A DNA stretch of 64,000 nt from Hofstenia miamia (Eukaryota > Xenacoelomorpha > Acoela): NCBI GenBank assembly GCA_004352715.1, contig SCFE01000042.1, positions 759,645 to 823,644 on the forward strand. Direction: 5' to 3'. The notes beneath the pieces were generated by a model. It worked only from the letters and a program-made list of their open reading frames with translations. It ran no database searches and had not been told where the DNA came from. Below are positions 32,395-44,799 of this stretch, piece after piece. The translations under genes and the position numbers were made by a program. The number at the start of each line of letters is the position of its first letter. Position 1 is the stretch's first letter.

Positions 32395-33745
32395 AGCCTG
32401 CCTCTGATGCTTTAATTCACTATTTTACAACAATCTGATAATCTTCCATTGCACAAAAAAGGAAACCCACTAGAAGCTACCAACTATCAATAAATAGCTT
32501 TACACAAACTTTCTCAAAAATACACTTAAAATGATTAGTTGCACCAATGTGCAAGCTCATTAATGACAATCAAATTTTAACAAATAATCAATTTGGATTT
32601 CTATCTAAATTCCATACTTGTCGATGGACCGATTTTTCGGATCCAGATCTATTCTAGATCCATGGGATTTCCACCAATCCGCAGATTATTAAAAATACAG
32701 TTAGCCAAGCGTCACAGAAAATCAGTTGTACTTTAATAGCGAAATGAGCAAAATGAAAATTCCAACAAAAAGAATAGGACTCGTCAGTATACCGTACCAA
32801 CTACAAATTCAGAAATTTTGATAAAACTAAGAGCTACAATAAAATCATTTACTGTTTAGTAGGTTATGCCTTCACTTTACATCAATTTGCTTGGGGTTTA
32901 TTTGTAAAAAAGAGAATGGAGAAGACCTTACTAGTGAGTTTATTTGCTGTTTTTTGCTAAGCGTTACATAGCATCTTGCATTAAATCCGTAGCCATTTCG
33001 AGCACGATTTCGGCTTATCCCTAAATATATGTAAAATTGATAATTGTGAAATTTACAACATATCTTCATATGCAAAGATAATTTTGATGCTGTTACTATC
33101 AATACTAACGCTTGCTGCATCCAATTCAACAACAATTGCTTATAACTACCCTAGTAATCACTATTGCTGAGCTAAAAGTTTGAATCCACGAAGTATCAAC
33201 GAGATCATGGATCGCATTTTCATATCCATGGACATTTCTTTGGATCTCCAGATCCTTGGACAACTCTGCAAAATTCAGCACATTTGATGAAATTTTGTCA
33301 ATCACAGAAATTTATTAAACTGATTTAAATAGACCATTTAACTCAATGAATTTCGACATCATAAAATAAAAATGAAATCATCACGGTTTAGCATCAATTT
33401 TATAAATTTCGTTATAAGTTTTTAAACAATCTAATAAGAGTAAAATTTCTTTCAGAATATGCTATTACAGCTCTAGGTGTAACCCAAAGGAACTGTGTTA
33501 TCACTAGTTCTATTTGTACTATGCGTCAATGACATTTCAAGGTCTTTGACCAACGAAATATTTCACCAATACGCGGTGATGCTTGCACATTCAGAACATC
33601 AAAGAGCCAAACACCTGACAAAGGAAATGGAAAATCTCGGTACATGTTTCAAATGTAAAAATTCAAAATCATTTGTGACAAAGCGCAATTTATCATCAGT
33701 TTTTCATCTAAGAACAAAGAAAGTACTGAAAATGTTAAGTTGAAT
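32395..33745 (+). pseudogene. LINE reverse transcriptase fragment C
   Basis: Near 32450 a LINE-like KKGNPLEATNYQ motif appears, followed by LTNNQFGFLSKFHT at about 32580. About 800 bp of unrelated sequence follows. Then the palm motif VLSLVLFVLCVNDIS is open from 33495 and continues to 33743. The order matches RT motifs 1-2 and then B. The interruption at about 32630-33430 is probably a later insertion, with GGATCC/CCATGG-rich sequence at both edges. It is non-functional. Confidence 0.65.
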
Positions 33746-33891
33746 GTTTGTGATAATGAAACTATCTTGGTGCACTAATCAGAATTGCAAACGGGTCGGG
33801 TCGACCAGTTCAGTTTGAGCAAAGTTAAACGGGCCGGGTCATATATCGTTAAAATTATGATTACTTCGGATCGGATTCGGTCACATATGTA

Positions 33892-34584
33892 TAGTGATGT
33901 CCAGTTTTATAATCTGTTTAACAGATCAGTTTAATTTGAGTTAGTTAAATGTCTTATCTGTTTAACAGATCTGTTTTCAGTTAAACGCAAATCTGCTAAA
34001 AAGAAATCTGTTAAAAGAATCTTTTAAATGTCTAATTCAACAAAATGATTGAAGTTTGATGCAAAAACAGCTTTGGAAAATGCCGGGCACCCTGCCGAAT
34101 CACCTCTTTTATTGTCTACCGTCGACAAAATATTTTTGTTGCTAGAATTTGGTGCACCCAATCGTGCACGAATTCGTGATAACGTGCAGAATTGAGAAGA
34201 GGAGCTGAATGATTTTCTGAGCACTACCGCCTCTGACTTGTCTGCGTATTCGTTATTCAAGGAGAACAACAAAAACTGGGCGCATTTTCCTAAAATAGCA
34301 CGTGCAATACTTTCGGTGCTTCCTTCCCCAGCAATTCTTACAGAAAATCAGAAGAATCGGCTGAGCATGCAGGTCATTAAAACCGTCTTATTTTAAATTG
34401 ATTTTGTTTTAATTTTTTGGATAAAACTTTTGGCAAAATTCATTGCTCTTTGATGCCTTTTATTTAGCAATTTCTGTTAAATATCTGTTAAATTTTGCAA
34501 ATTCTGTTAAACAGATCTATTATATAATTTAAAATCTGTTAAACAGAAAAAAACGGTTATATTTAGTTTAACTAGACATCACTG
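33892..34584 (+). mobile_element. Short hAT element with 8-bp target duplication
   Basis: Left end TAGTGATGTCCAGTT; right end, reverse-complemented, CAGTGATGTCTAGTT. It is flanked by CATATGTA (33884-33891) and CATGTGTA (34585-34592), an 8-bp duplication with one difference. Many TCTGTTTAACAGA palindromic units lie near both ends. Inside, plus-strand sequence around 34260-34360 resembles the hAT C-terminal dimerisation region (FPKIARAILSV), so it is an internally deleted copy. Confidence 0.85.
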
Positions 34585-34679
34585 CATGTGTAGAATTTAT
34601 AATGGGTCTGGTCGAGTCCAGTCAGCTTAAATATAATATTATGGGTCAAACTTATTTTGGCAGAAAACGAAAACCTTGG

Positions 34680-34716
<37 letters not shown>

Positions 34717-35686
34717 TGCTTAGAGTATTCTTCCCGTCATAGGTAATGGTGAGGTCTCCAAAACTCAAATGAATCTTAAGAATATTTCATGAAGCATTTA
34801 TCACCACAAACTAGGAAATAGATTATAATTCAAAACTATTGAGAAGCTCATGTTTCTGAAAATCAATGAAAGATTTATTGAAAATTTATTGTTTAGATTT
34901 TTTATTTCAGGGCTTATTCGAATTGGGTCAGAATTTTAATTTTTGATGGTTGGGGTTGGGGCAGAATGACAGTAACTTTATGTGGATCTTTCATAATGTA
35001 AAAAATCTTATATGGGTCGAGCACAATTCTTTCGATCTGTTTACATCTGTGATACTAATAAGAATCATGTAAATTTAGATAATTTTGTTTCCCAAAAATT
35101 GAAAAAGATAGCATCTAGAGTTAAACATTTGTACCATTTGCGTAATGTAGAAAAAATTTTCCATGTAGAACTAATTCATTCATTTATCTTTAATCAATTT
35201 ATTTAACGTGAGTCTCTTTTTCACAATCTCGCATTGCAAAAGCGTTCCTTACGATAAAAAAATTTCAACTCGGTACTTAGAATACTTAACTATATTGAAA
35301 AGCATGAGCCCATCATCTAATTAAGTACATCTATCAGTAATTTTCCAAATGCATTTTCTATCAAAAGTTGGAATGTATTAATTATTGATATAAATCATAA
35401 ACACGACAAGAAAAAAATCAAACAGCTTTCATTAAATAAGCAAACTGCGTGAATATATAATAAACTCAATGCATGGGCGAATAATGTAAATATGTAATAT
35501 GTAAACATTTTTGAAAAGAATTTTGTGATAAATTTAAATTTCGATATCTAAGAAAATTACAAAATTTGCACACGAATTGTCCTACAAAGAATAAATTGGA
35601 TTGGACTTCGTTACTAATAGTAATTATTTTCAGTTCAAGAGGTTGAACAAGGACCAAGGCAAATTTAGTCTACAAAGCACCCGTAA
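34680..35686. other. Microsatellite and sequence without a recognisable gene
   Basis: (AT)n lies at 34683-34711. Nothing else is identifiable. Confidence 0.6.
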
Positions 35687-36304
35687 TTAGAAGAGTTGTT
35701 TTAGCCATGCAAAAAAAGCTTTACGATAAATTGCGCCACTACAAAAATACAAAATGAAGTTTACGGATGAGTTGACTATACACAAAAAGTAATTGCCTTT
35801 TTCACTTAGCAAAATTATTGACACGTCATAAGCTGTCTTCGGCTGAAAAATGAAGTAATGCGCAGCAAGCACCATAACAGGCGCCATGACTAAGCAAAAC
35901 CCAGTGCAATTAGAGACCAGCATTATTGTTAATTTTCTTTCGAATGAATTTTCTTTACTTCGTTTTCGTAAATTGTATATGAAGAACATGTTTGAGAAAA
36001 ACACAATTGAAAAAGGAGCGCCAAAAGCAATAATTGACAAATAAACGCGAATATACCAAAAGAGAAATGAATTGCTTCCTGTTAACAAACACTGTGATTC
36101 AATTAATTTGAATTTGTAAAGATTCAGTGAAGAACCCAAAAACGAAAATGTAGCTACGGATATGCTCATTTTGTAAGCCAAGGACGGTCTGCTGTTGTTC
36201 TTGTACCAAATTGGAAATTTAATAGCCAATAATCGGTCTATTGATAAAAGTGCCATGTGATAGGTGGCAGCTAACGTAGTTGCCCAATTGTTGAAAAAAC
36301 TCAA
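35687..36304 (-). CDS. Class A GPCR, exon 2 (TM3-TM7)
   Basis: An acceptor (TTTTGTTTTTAG) precedes the exon at 36304, phase 0. It encodes 205 residues to a stop at 35687. TM3 ends in LLSIDRLLAIKFP, i.e. DRL in place of the usual DRY. TM5 has its Pro (IIAFGAPFSIVFF), followed by a basic loop (LRKRSKENSFERK). TM6 is LTIMLVSNCTGFCLVMAPVM with its Pro. TM7 is IVNSSVNFILYF, an N-F-x-x-Y form of NPxxY, followed by a short helix-8 tail. The form resembles protostome neuropeptide-type orphan receptors; the ligand is unknown. Plasma membrane signalling through G proteins is expected. Confidence 0.85.
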   Translation of the reverse strand: MSFFNNWATTLAATYHMALLSIDRLLAIKFPIWYKNNSRPSLAYKMSISVATFSFLGSSLNLYKFKLIESQCLLTGSNSFLFWYIRVYLSIIAFGAPFSIVFFSNMFFIYNLRKRSKENSFERKLTIMLVSNCTGFCLVMAPVMVLAAHYFIFQPKTAYDVSIILLSEKGNYFLCIVNSSVNFILYFCSGAIYRKAFFAWLKQLF

Positions 36305-38704
36305 CTAAAAACAAAATTAACCAATATGTATATATTTATAGTATTAAATTATTGCAAAAATTGAAATATTTTTTGTAAAATTATTTCAAAAAACATTAAT
36401 GTTGAAGAAAGTTGTATTCATAATTTCAACAAATGCTGAAATATTGCTAATTTTTATCACCAATAATTTTATTACAATTTTAATAGCTAGATCTAGCAAA
36501 ACTCTACATTTTAAGGATTTATAAACAATATCAAAGAATGGAACATATATTTCCATGAATATGAATTATAAAAATGAAAGAAAGGACAAATATCTTTGGG
36601 TTTTTGTTATATTATATATACCAAGTCTACTTTTAAGTTTCAATTTACTACGTTAAACAGAAAAGTAATTTCGTTTTTAATAGCATGTGTTATAGATTGC
36701 TACTAGTTGCCTCAAAATATTGATTTATGAAATTTTTGTTTCTTAATTATTTGCATACCCTGTATCATAATGCATGTTTACTGAAAAAATCACCAATTAC
36801 ATCTTAAAGGTATTACATTTTAATGTAACATACCTACCTAGATAACATACACAAACTAAACAGTTAGCAAAATGTTCTTCAAGTGCAATAATGTGATGCT
36901 AATAATGCTACATATGATATAATAATTAATATTACATAATAATAGAAAAAAATCATCAAATAATTTAAGCATGACGACACGACATTGATACTTCTACCTC
37001 GAACCTATCAATATCTCTACTGAACTGAGTGACAGCTGACATATGTCACTAACTGTGACTGAGCTTGATTAGATATTGTACTGCGACACGCGATTGTTTA
37101 ATATTTTATATACTTTCAAATGCTTTGCAGTTCTTGTAGTAAAACTATAAAAGCGATGCTGAAAAAATGGACAATTAACGTTCTTTCTAACTTCATTGAG
37201 ACACAACGACAAAAGACCTAAATTAAAAGACTGTTCTTTGAAAAAACGGGCGGTTGGCAACCCTAATTTTAACGAAATTAACAGAAATATGTTATTATAA
37301 TTTCCTTAATAAATATATATAATTTCTTCTTGGAAGTTATCTAGACTTGGAAAATATATATTGGAGAATGTTTTTTCATAGATTCCAGTTAGTATATTTA
37401 AGCATATTTTAAGAGTTTATTATGGATTACAAATTATGGCGCTTGGCCTAAATTCAACAGGAAATATTGTAGTTACCGCAAGTTCAGGTATCCTCAAATC
37501 CTTAAAATTTTTTTAATTCCAATGCAATTTTGCAATTTCTGAAAGATATGCCCTGAGATTATACATGCATTGCAAAAATCAGAACGAGACTCGGATATTT
37601 TCTTGTAGAGTTATTACTTATTGAAATCAATTGCAGAAGTTATTTTGTGACAGAGGGAGTACTATCTATTAAGTTTGTTTATGGAACTACACTCTTACAT
37701 AAGGCGTGCATCTTGTACATACACAAGAAAGTTATTATGGACTGAAGTTTAATCTATTGTAGACTTAAGCAAGTTTTCGTTACTTAATGAAAAACATTTT
37801 CGGTTGATAAACGGTAATTTTAAGTGATTCTCTACAATAAAATATACATGTATTTATTCAGGAATGAAATTTTTTGCGTCTAGATCAACATTAGATTTAC
37901 AAACAGTAAAATTGTAAATTAATGTATTAAAATTTAACTTGCCAAGCTCTTATTAAGCTTAAACAGCCTGGTGATTTTTAAAAAATTTTCATGATCCTAT
38001 AAAAAATTTTTTAAACGCTTATAGCTCAAAACCTATTAATAGTATGCTCAATCTGAAAGCACCACATGATAGAGGAGAGTCTCTTCTTTTTTTGCACTCG
38101 GCCCTGTCACATCTGACTTTGCGTGCGTTACGCTTCAATGGGTTTGGAATATCTTTGCACATTTTAAGAAACAGACTTCCAGGGGCACAAAACCTTCTAA
38201 ATTCATTAACACTTGGTATGGAGAGAATTTACATCTTTTTCAAAAATTCGAAAATGTCTAAGAAAACGTGTTAATCTATTCAACAATCTCTGCCACAGCA
38301 ATACGCTTTAATAGAAATTTTCAACATTGCATTAATGTATGCTCCCCAATAGACCTACCCATGCCCCAAGATTTTCAAATTTGGAAATAGGCATGGAGAA
38401 AATTCTTTGTCAGTATGGAAAAACGGTTTCTCCTTTAAAACGGACGCTAGGCTGTTTAAGGTTAAAGACAATTAATACAACAAAGTTACAAAATTGAAAA
38501 AATATTTCGGTTGAATATTAGTAAAAACTGTTTTTATGGATATTCATCCAACAATATAAATGCTTAATTTCATTAGTACTATATATGGTTTCCAAATAAG
38601 AAATTTTCCTAAATAGCTTCAGTTGTGAAAAAAATATGTTAACATCATTTCTTTATTTCGTTTTATTACAATTAATTATTTTAGTTCTATAAAATTATAC
38701 AAAC
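36305..38704 (-). other. Intron of the GPCR gene
   Basis: GT donor at 38704 (AAG then GTTTGT) and AG acceptor at 36305. About 2.4 kb of AT-rich DNA, no element recognised in it. The open frame at 37069-37260 is not convincing. Confidence 0.8.
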
Positions 38705-38989
38705 CTTGCAGAAGAGATCACTAATCTGCGCTACATGGAAATGTATATAACTACCTCCAAGCTCAATGAAGGCATCATGGAGTATGGACGCTGTGTCCCA
38801 TATTGCTTGGCATTTAATTAGGGTAACAGAAGTATTCTGGAACTTTAAGTTCTTTGCAGTTTGGTAAGAGAAGAAATTGAAAACTATCCCGATTATACCA
38901 AGTATGAATCCGGTTAAGCAAACAATGCGGGAAAACATGTATGGTAGTTGATCTTCCAAAATTCCAATTGTTATGTTGTTCATGCTCAA
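38705..38989 (-). CDS. Class A GPCR, exon 1 (N-terminus, TM1, TM2)
   Basis: ATG at 38989; 95 codons end phase 0 at the donor. A short N-terminus carries one N-glycosylation sequon (NNIT). TM1 is VCLTGFILGIIGIVFNFFSY, with the conserved Asn after G-x-x. TM2 is around CQAIWDTASILH, with its Asp. The exon ends in DLFCK, supplying the conserved Cys at the top of TM3. Joined in phase to exon 2 the protein has 300 residues and seven membrane spans with no stop or shift, so it is probably a working host gene. Untranslated exons cannot be seen. Confidence 0.82.
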
Positions 38990-41735
38990 AATAGAAGGAA
39001 TTCTTTGTTACGGATATTCATTGACTTTTTTAATCTATTATTGAAAAATAAATTGTTGATTAAAATTCATAAACAGAAATAAGAACTCAAATTAGTGTGA
39101 AAAAAATGGAAATTCGCACGAAAAAGTAGCTAAATGTCAATCAAAAATTGCACTTTTTATTTTCAGTTAATAAATACATAAAATATTTTTTTAAATAGAG
39201 TAACAAAATGAGCGGTTGGTTTAAATTGTATTTTAAATCTATGCGATAACATTGTGTTTATTGTTCCTCACAAATCGAAAATTTAAAATAAAATTGAAAG
39301 AATCTGCATTATTCATAGATAGTTTCTGCAGTTAGTATATTTAAAAATTTTATTCTACATCGAAATGACATGCAAAAAAGCTTAACCTTAGGAATAGCTT
39401 GTAATTTAATTACTTAATTCACACTGGTTTCATTATTAACCAGTTTTGGTTGATTATATAGCCATGAGATAGTAATAGTAAAAAACAGATTTACCTTATA
39501 TTTTGTGAATTAATTCATATTGTGCATAGTATATAAATATTCATTATCCAATCAGAATTTTTCAAAGCAAATAAGTAATCTCATTCGCGAAAAAACAATG
39601 TTACAACACCTAGTAATATTAATTATTGTAAAACTGTGAGAATTGACTTATGTAAGTGCAAAACATTTTTTGTTTTCATAAATTCACCACACTATCAATT
39701 CTACACTTTTGCATATGATGCTTTAATGCATTTATCTTATTTATGCCGAATAATTATATTTGATAAAGAAGGCCATAATGTATTGAGAATGAAGAATGAA
39801 GCCTAAAAGGATTTGTGATGTATATTACATATACTAATCATTGAACAAGTAAACATTTTAAATCCAGCTAAGTACTCAACACAATCACATTTTTTTTCTG
39901 ATTGAAATTAAATATTATTGGCCAATGCCACCTACTCATTTATTAGATGCAAAATGAATTTCTGTTGAATGGAATTTACAATTTTTCACACAATGTTCTA
40001 ATAGCCATTATATAATGCAAAACATAAGTACTCTTTCAATTTACAAGCCATGGTATTTACATAATTTAGAATAATTTCAGCAGTAAGTTTCAATACTGGA
40101 TATGAGTTTGTAAAGTGCCTTAGTTAGTAGAAAGTGTGTATAATTTGGAACACAAATTGAACGCCTTTGCAAACAATGAGGATATCTTGTATCAATAGCT
40201 AAACAAAATAATTTAATAGTATTTGCTCAAAGCTATAAAGAATGGCAAAAACATTTTTTTCAAAATAATATTTGATTATTTTGTCGAAAATGACAAACAT
40301 TATTTAAGTTAGGTCAATTAGCATTTAATAATCAGAAAATATTATGGGTGCAATCAGTCAAAACTTTGTTTATCAGTGTCTTTGATGAACTGCATGTGCC
40401 TTATATTTTTTTGCGAAATGGTTATTTAAAATTTCCACATCTACATCCATGCTATAATGTATGTGCAAGTTTTTTAACTTTGTTCATTACCCATGGATGG
40501 CCATATTTATGTTTTAAGTAGTTTTACTTATTTGTAATTGAAATTATAGTTTTGATATTCTAACTTTCATTTGATAGGAAAAATAAACTCTACAAACATT
40601 TATTGCCAATAATTAACAAAGAGGATAATTTTAAATTATTAAATTTAGAGATGTGATTTTAAAGGTAATTTCAGAGGGGGCACTGCCCATCTTCCCCTTC
40701 CATAGCTATTGGTTTTAAGTAATTATGCTAATAAATTAGCGCGTCATTTTCTGGTATTTTGCATGTTGAGAATAGGCCTAACAATCATGTTCTTTTAGGT
40801 ATCGTGTTTTATTATATATGTACCGCTGTTGATGCAGCTGCATAGTGCTTAACACATAAATTAAATAGATAAAAAATGCGAGAATACAATCATGGAATTT
40901 TGTACTTATTTTGTTATAAGACTTCGTTGATGAATCTGCGGTTAGTCTTTCAAATGTGATTTTACTTGAACAATAAAATGCACTAAGAATAAAAAAGGTT
41001 TATAAAATAAGTATTCCCTATTGGCTTTTGTAGTAAATTCTTGCATAAACTTCTAAAGCACTAAGTGTTTTAGAAGTCAACGGTTCCTAACAAGTTACAA
41101 GAAAGGCTACGTTAGATATTTTAATTTTAGCTAAGCTACTGATTTTAAGTTTTTAGCCATGGAAGAAAACCTTACATAACGTCAACTCTAAGTAAGCCTG
41201 TAATATTTATGGTCTGATATATAATGATTTCCAATTGGCTACAATTCACATAAACTAATTACTATTACATGAAAATGATACAAGATTTTTAGAGTTAGTC
41301 ACACTCAGAAATATAGTTTCTCAAAATGAATCTCACATTACAGTAAAGCAACTGTCGAACATAATCGTGATATTGAAAAGCATCCTCATTTAAAATTTTA
41401 TTATGAATATTTAATCATATTTTACAACTACCAAAACAAATTTCAAAAACAATTATTCAGAATTTGTTTTACTGACTAAATAAGGATGCCCACGAAGTAT
41501 TTATATTGCATAAACATCTAACAATGAGTAAGATTTCGGGTAATTTTGCGTTTAAAACACTGATTTAGAGACAGAAAATACATATAGGATATATTAGATT
41601 ATTCAGTAGTAGGGTTTAAGTGAGGATTGTAAAAATCATGATTTCTTTTTTACAATTTTTTTTCAAAAACGCGTTTTTACCTTTTCATACAGTCCTCTTA
41701 TTGACACTCTCTTTGGATATGATACTGAATACAGA
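38990..41735. other. AT-rich DNA without recognisable genes
   Basis: I see nothing that I can support as a gene, RNA or element in this stretch. It may hold the promoter of the GPCR gene near 39000-39200. Confidence 0.6.
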
Positions 41736-41739
41736 CAAC

Positions 41740-41747
41740 AGTTATAT

Positions 41748-41802
<55 letters not shown>
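41740..41802. repeat. (AT)n microsatellite
   Basis: Long AT dinucleotide run with a few interruptions (AAATATAT, TACATATA). Confidence 0.95.
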
Positions 41803-41981
41803 AGGTCAAGAGAGAAGATAAGGCTCCCGAATAAAGCGTATCCTAGCGAACTCCCACCGCTGAGTCCACCTACCGGCTTTGTGTATTGATTCCATTTTCA
41901 TAATAGTCCATTTAGAATTTGAAAAACAACTTTAGCAAAATGGAATTAAGTGGTCCTTGTAATAATATTTCAGATTAGAAA

Positions 41982-42008
41982 GCGGGTCAATAATATTTTT
42001 TGACCCGC
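41982..42008. repeat. Short inverted repeat GCGGGTCAA / TTGACCCGC
   Basis: Nine-base perfect arms around a 9-base AT-rich loop. Similar GGGTCGGGTC motifs occur at about 33790-33840 and 34610-34650, and GACCCG at about 42060 and 42250, probably pieces of one dispersed repeat family. Confidence 0.7.
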
Positions 42009-43039
42009 AACCGACCAGATCCGTCTAACAATAATCAACAATCCAACATTTCCAGCAATGACCCGCGACCTTCTTAACACTGATAAAAGAAAGATTACAA
42101 GTGTTGTATTAACAAAAATGTTAAAGTATCAATAGAAACATAATTCATTAGTTTTAAGAATTTCAAGAATTCAAGTGCTTAACATGTTAATTTGTTCCAT
42201 AAATCTGTTAGTGTTCTTCCACACAACCGAGTATAAAGGATCAGTGACCCGACCCCTTTAATTGTGACCCCACACCATAATAGACCCTCCTCCACTCTGC
42301 CGTTTGTTCAGCAAAACTCTGTACTTTTTTTCCATCCACGAGCACCAATTTTCGGAAACATCTAAATTAAAATTTTTTCGTTCGTGAAAACTACGCAATT
42401 CCAATTAACCACTAGGTACATAGGTGCACTCTTTCTTCTTGGTGGTTGTTTTCTCAAAACGGTTGAAAACTTGCCATTTTTGTATACATATTACATTTTT
42501 GACAATGCTCGAACAGCCGTTTTCTTGGACATCTGCATTTTTGCATTTTCACAAATTTTGAGGCTGTTGTTTTTTCAGTTATTGGATTGTTTGCTTTAGT
42601 TTCAATTTTCAAATCCGGATTCTTTTGGTTTGGGTACCCCGCTTTTGTTTTTAGTTGATTTTGAAAGTTTCAATTCGGATGCAATTTTCTTGTAAAAAGA
42701 CCTTCACCGTGTTTAATTTTGAGCAAGCGCACAACTTCTTGCAAATGAATAAAGATTAATGCGACAATGATTCATATGTTAGTAAACAACATTTGTCACC
42801 GCAATTAAATCTCAAATTAGAATGAAGCACTTAATAATAACCCAACAACGATCGGTACGAAAAAATGTGTCCTACTTTTATTCTAGAAAAGCAAATTCAT
42901 ACGTATTGAAGTGGCACGAAAAAATTTGTCCCACGATTTTTGGATTTATCAATTCAAAATTTATTTGTAGATATTACAGTATTTCAATATAACTTATAAC
43001 ACCTAAGTGCTACAGAGAGTTAACATATCCCTCAGTGTG

Positions 43040-44215
43040 GAAGCGTTGACTCATAAAACCTATACCGAAGACTAGCAAAGTAAGTCTCTCAAATCTTAAG
43101 CTTTTCGTCCAATCACTGTCACTCCCATTACTGCCCGCGGTCTTGATAAAGTTGTCCTTGCATTTTTTAGCGAAGCAATATCGCATTTGTGTGGCAGATA
43201 ACCAGTTTGCGTATCGTCCTCATCTATCGATTATGGATGCTATTCTGAACTTGACACATGAAGTAAGTAAGTCCCTGAGTCAAGGAAAAACAATTGTTAA
43301 ATGTCTGTTTCTAGATTATTCAAGTGGGTTCAATACGATACTACATAATAAACCTATTCGGATGATAGCAAGCGAAACATGTAATACAATTCCATGGTTT
43401 CCGGCAGTGTTGGTCGATTTAAATCACCTGATTTAAATCATTGATTTAAATCGGATTTAAATCATGATTTAAATCAAAGCACATTATTAGTTAAATTATT
43501 GATTTAAATCAAGTACACTAAAAGAGATGCAAGTAGTGTATTCTAATTGTTTTGAAGTCATTGCCCTGATATTGGAATGAATTGGTCAGCCCTGAAATTT
43601 TGTTTTGCATGTTTTTTATCTTCAGTTTATTTAAAATTGATGAAATTATCGTATTTCATAAATAGTAGTATCAAAAGGATTTCTAATATTTGCTACCTTG
43701 GAAGATTGTCTGGGTAAAATTGAAATTTAGGTAAAAAAATCCGATTTAAATCAATAAATCCGATTTAAATCAAAAAATCCGATTTTTTTGATTTTTTAAT
43801 TTAAATCGGATTTTTTCCCAACACTGGTTTCCGGTCTGGCTTAGGTCATATTTAGACAATTTTCAACAAGTGGTGAAAGCAGATGGTTCACACTGTAACA
43901 GTGACTACTCGCCTCTGAATGTCGGAATTCCTCAAGGGTTTGTCACGAACAATTTCTCTTCCAACTCTGCAAAAATTATCAAGTATTCGGATGATACTGT
44001 ACTCATCTCGAAAATATGTAACCAAGATGACTTGGATGAATATCATAGTAACATTGATGCCCTTGCTAAATTCTCAACAGACAACAACTTGAAGATCAAC
44101 TTGGAAAAGACGAATGCAATGTCATTCAGCAATCAAAACTCTCGAGCAAGTTTATGTAACTTGGTAACGAAAAGCGATTTTCTTTTTAAAATGCAGTATA
44201 ATTGTTAAATATACG
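43040..44215 (+). pseudogene. LINE reverse transcriptase fragment D, split by a MITE
   Basis: The left half has RPITVTPITARGLDK near 43110, then DNQFAYRPHLSIMDAILNL and motif A-like CLFLDYSSGFNTILHNK (43143-43405). The right half, from 43835, continues with a WLRSYLDNF-type sequence, VGIPQG, and the catalytic box IIKYSDDTVLI (Ser-Asp-Asp in place of Ala-Asp-Asp), then NNLKINLEKTNAMSF. Motifs stay in order if the 422-bp MITE and one target copy are disregarded. A frame change near 43140 and a deletion after VGIPQG make it inactive. Confidence 0.85.
43405..43826. mobile_element. hAT-type MITE rich in GATTTAAATC
   Basis: Ends CAGTGTTGG and CCAACACTG are perfect inverted repeats. A perfect 8-bp target duplication, GTTTCCGG, lies at 43397-43404 and 43827-43834. 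Six copies of the palindrome GATTTAAATC lie within the left 110 bp, with further copies or near copies near the right end. It is 422 bp long with no coding. Confidence 0.95.
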
Positions 44216-44367
44216 TCTACAACAAAATTTTGGAATTAGATACAATTTGGGGGTAAACTATGCCATGGTTAAAATAGCAATTGAAGAGGCCTTTATCATT
44301 ATACTTGGCATCTGACAGTAAAAAGTTTCAATTTCGTCATAATATTTGTCGATTATCAAGGCCTACT

Positions 44368-44386
44368 ATATATATATATATATATG
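44368..44386. repeat. (AT)n microsatellite
   Basis: About nine AT units followed by GGCGGCGAGG. Confidence 0.9.
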
Positions 44387-44541
44387 GCGGCGAGGTCGCT
44401 CATTTTAGAATACTTTCGTAGACAAGGCTTGATAAAAAGAGAACACACAATAAGAATGTCTGTATTATCAGGAGTAATAATAACTAATAACATATTCAGA
44501 GTGTAACTATAAAACCAGTTAACAGGTTATTGACACATCAC

Positions 44542-44788
44542 CTTGTTGTAAATTATCATTTGCCTATTTCCATTAGAAAACGGAAACATTAATGTGTTCA
44601 ATAATTTATCAGTTAATGAGGATCGGTTTGTGGGGACATCTTCTAGTTGATATTTAGTTGGTACCCAGTTGATTGCATTGACCAAAACATCATTTAATTG
44701 CTTCTTGATTCTAGCAATTTCTATTCTATTTTCAGATACTGGTTTCAGTGAATAGATTGCATTGTGAAGAATTCTGCTATCAATTACA
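44542..44788 (-). CDS. Candidate internal host exon, unrecognised
   Basis: A good acceptor (TTTTTTTGTCACACAG) and donor (AACAAG then GTGATG) bracket 247 bases with one open frame (VIDSRILHNAIYSLKPV onward; 82 codons after one leading base). The composition is soluble and helix-like (ENRIEIARIKKQLNDVL). There is no known domain that I can name. Partner exons were not found with confidence. The decayed frame at 51291-51640 on the same strand may be one. Confidence 0.35.
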
Positions 44789-44799
44789 CTGTGTGACAA

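Noticed and set aside
34024-34272. Minus-strand open frame inside the hAT element
   Set aside because: The plus strand carries the hAT C-terminal-like sequence; the minus frame is its shadow.
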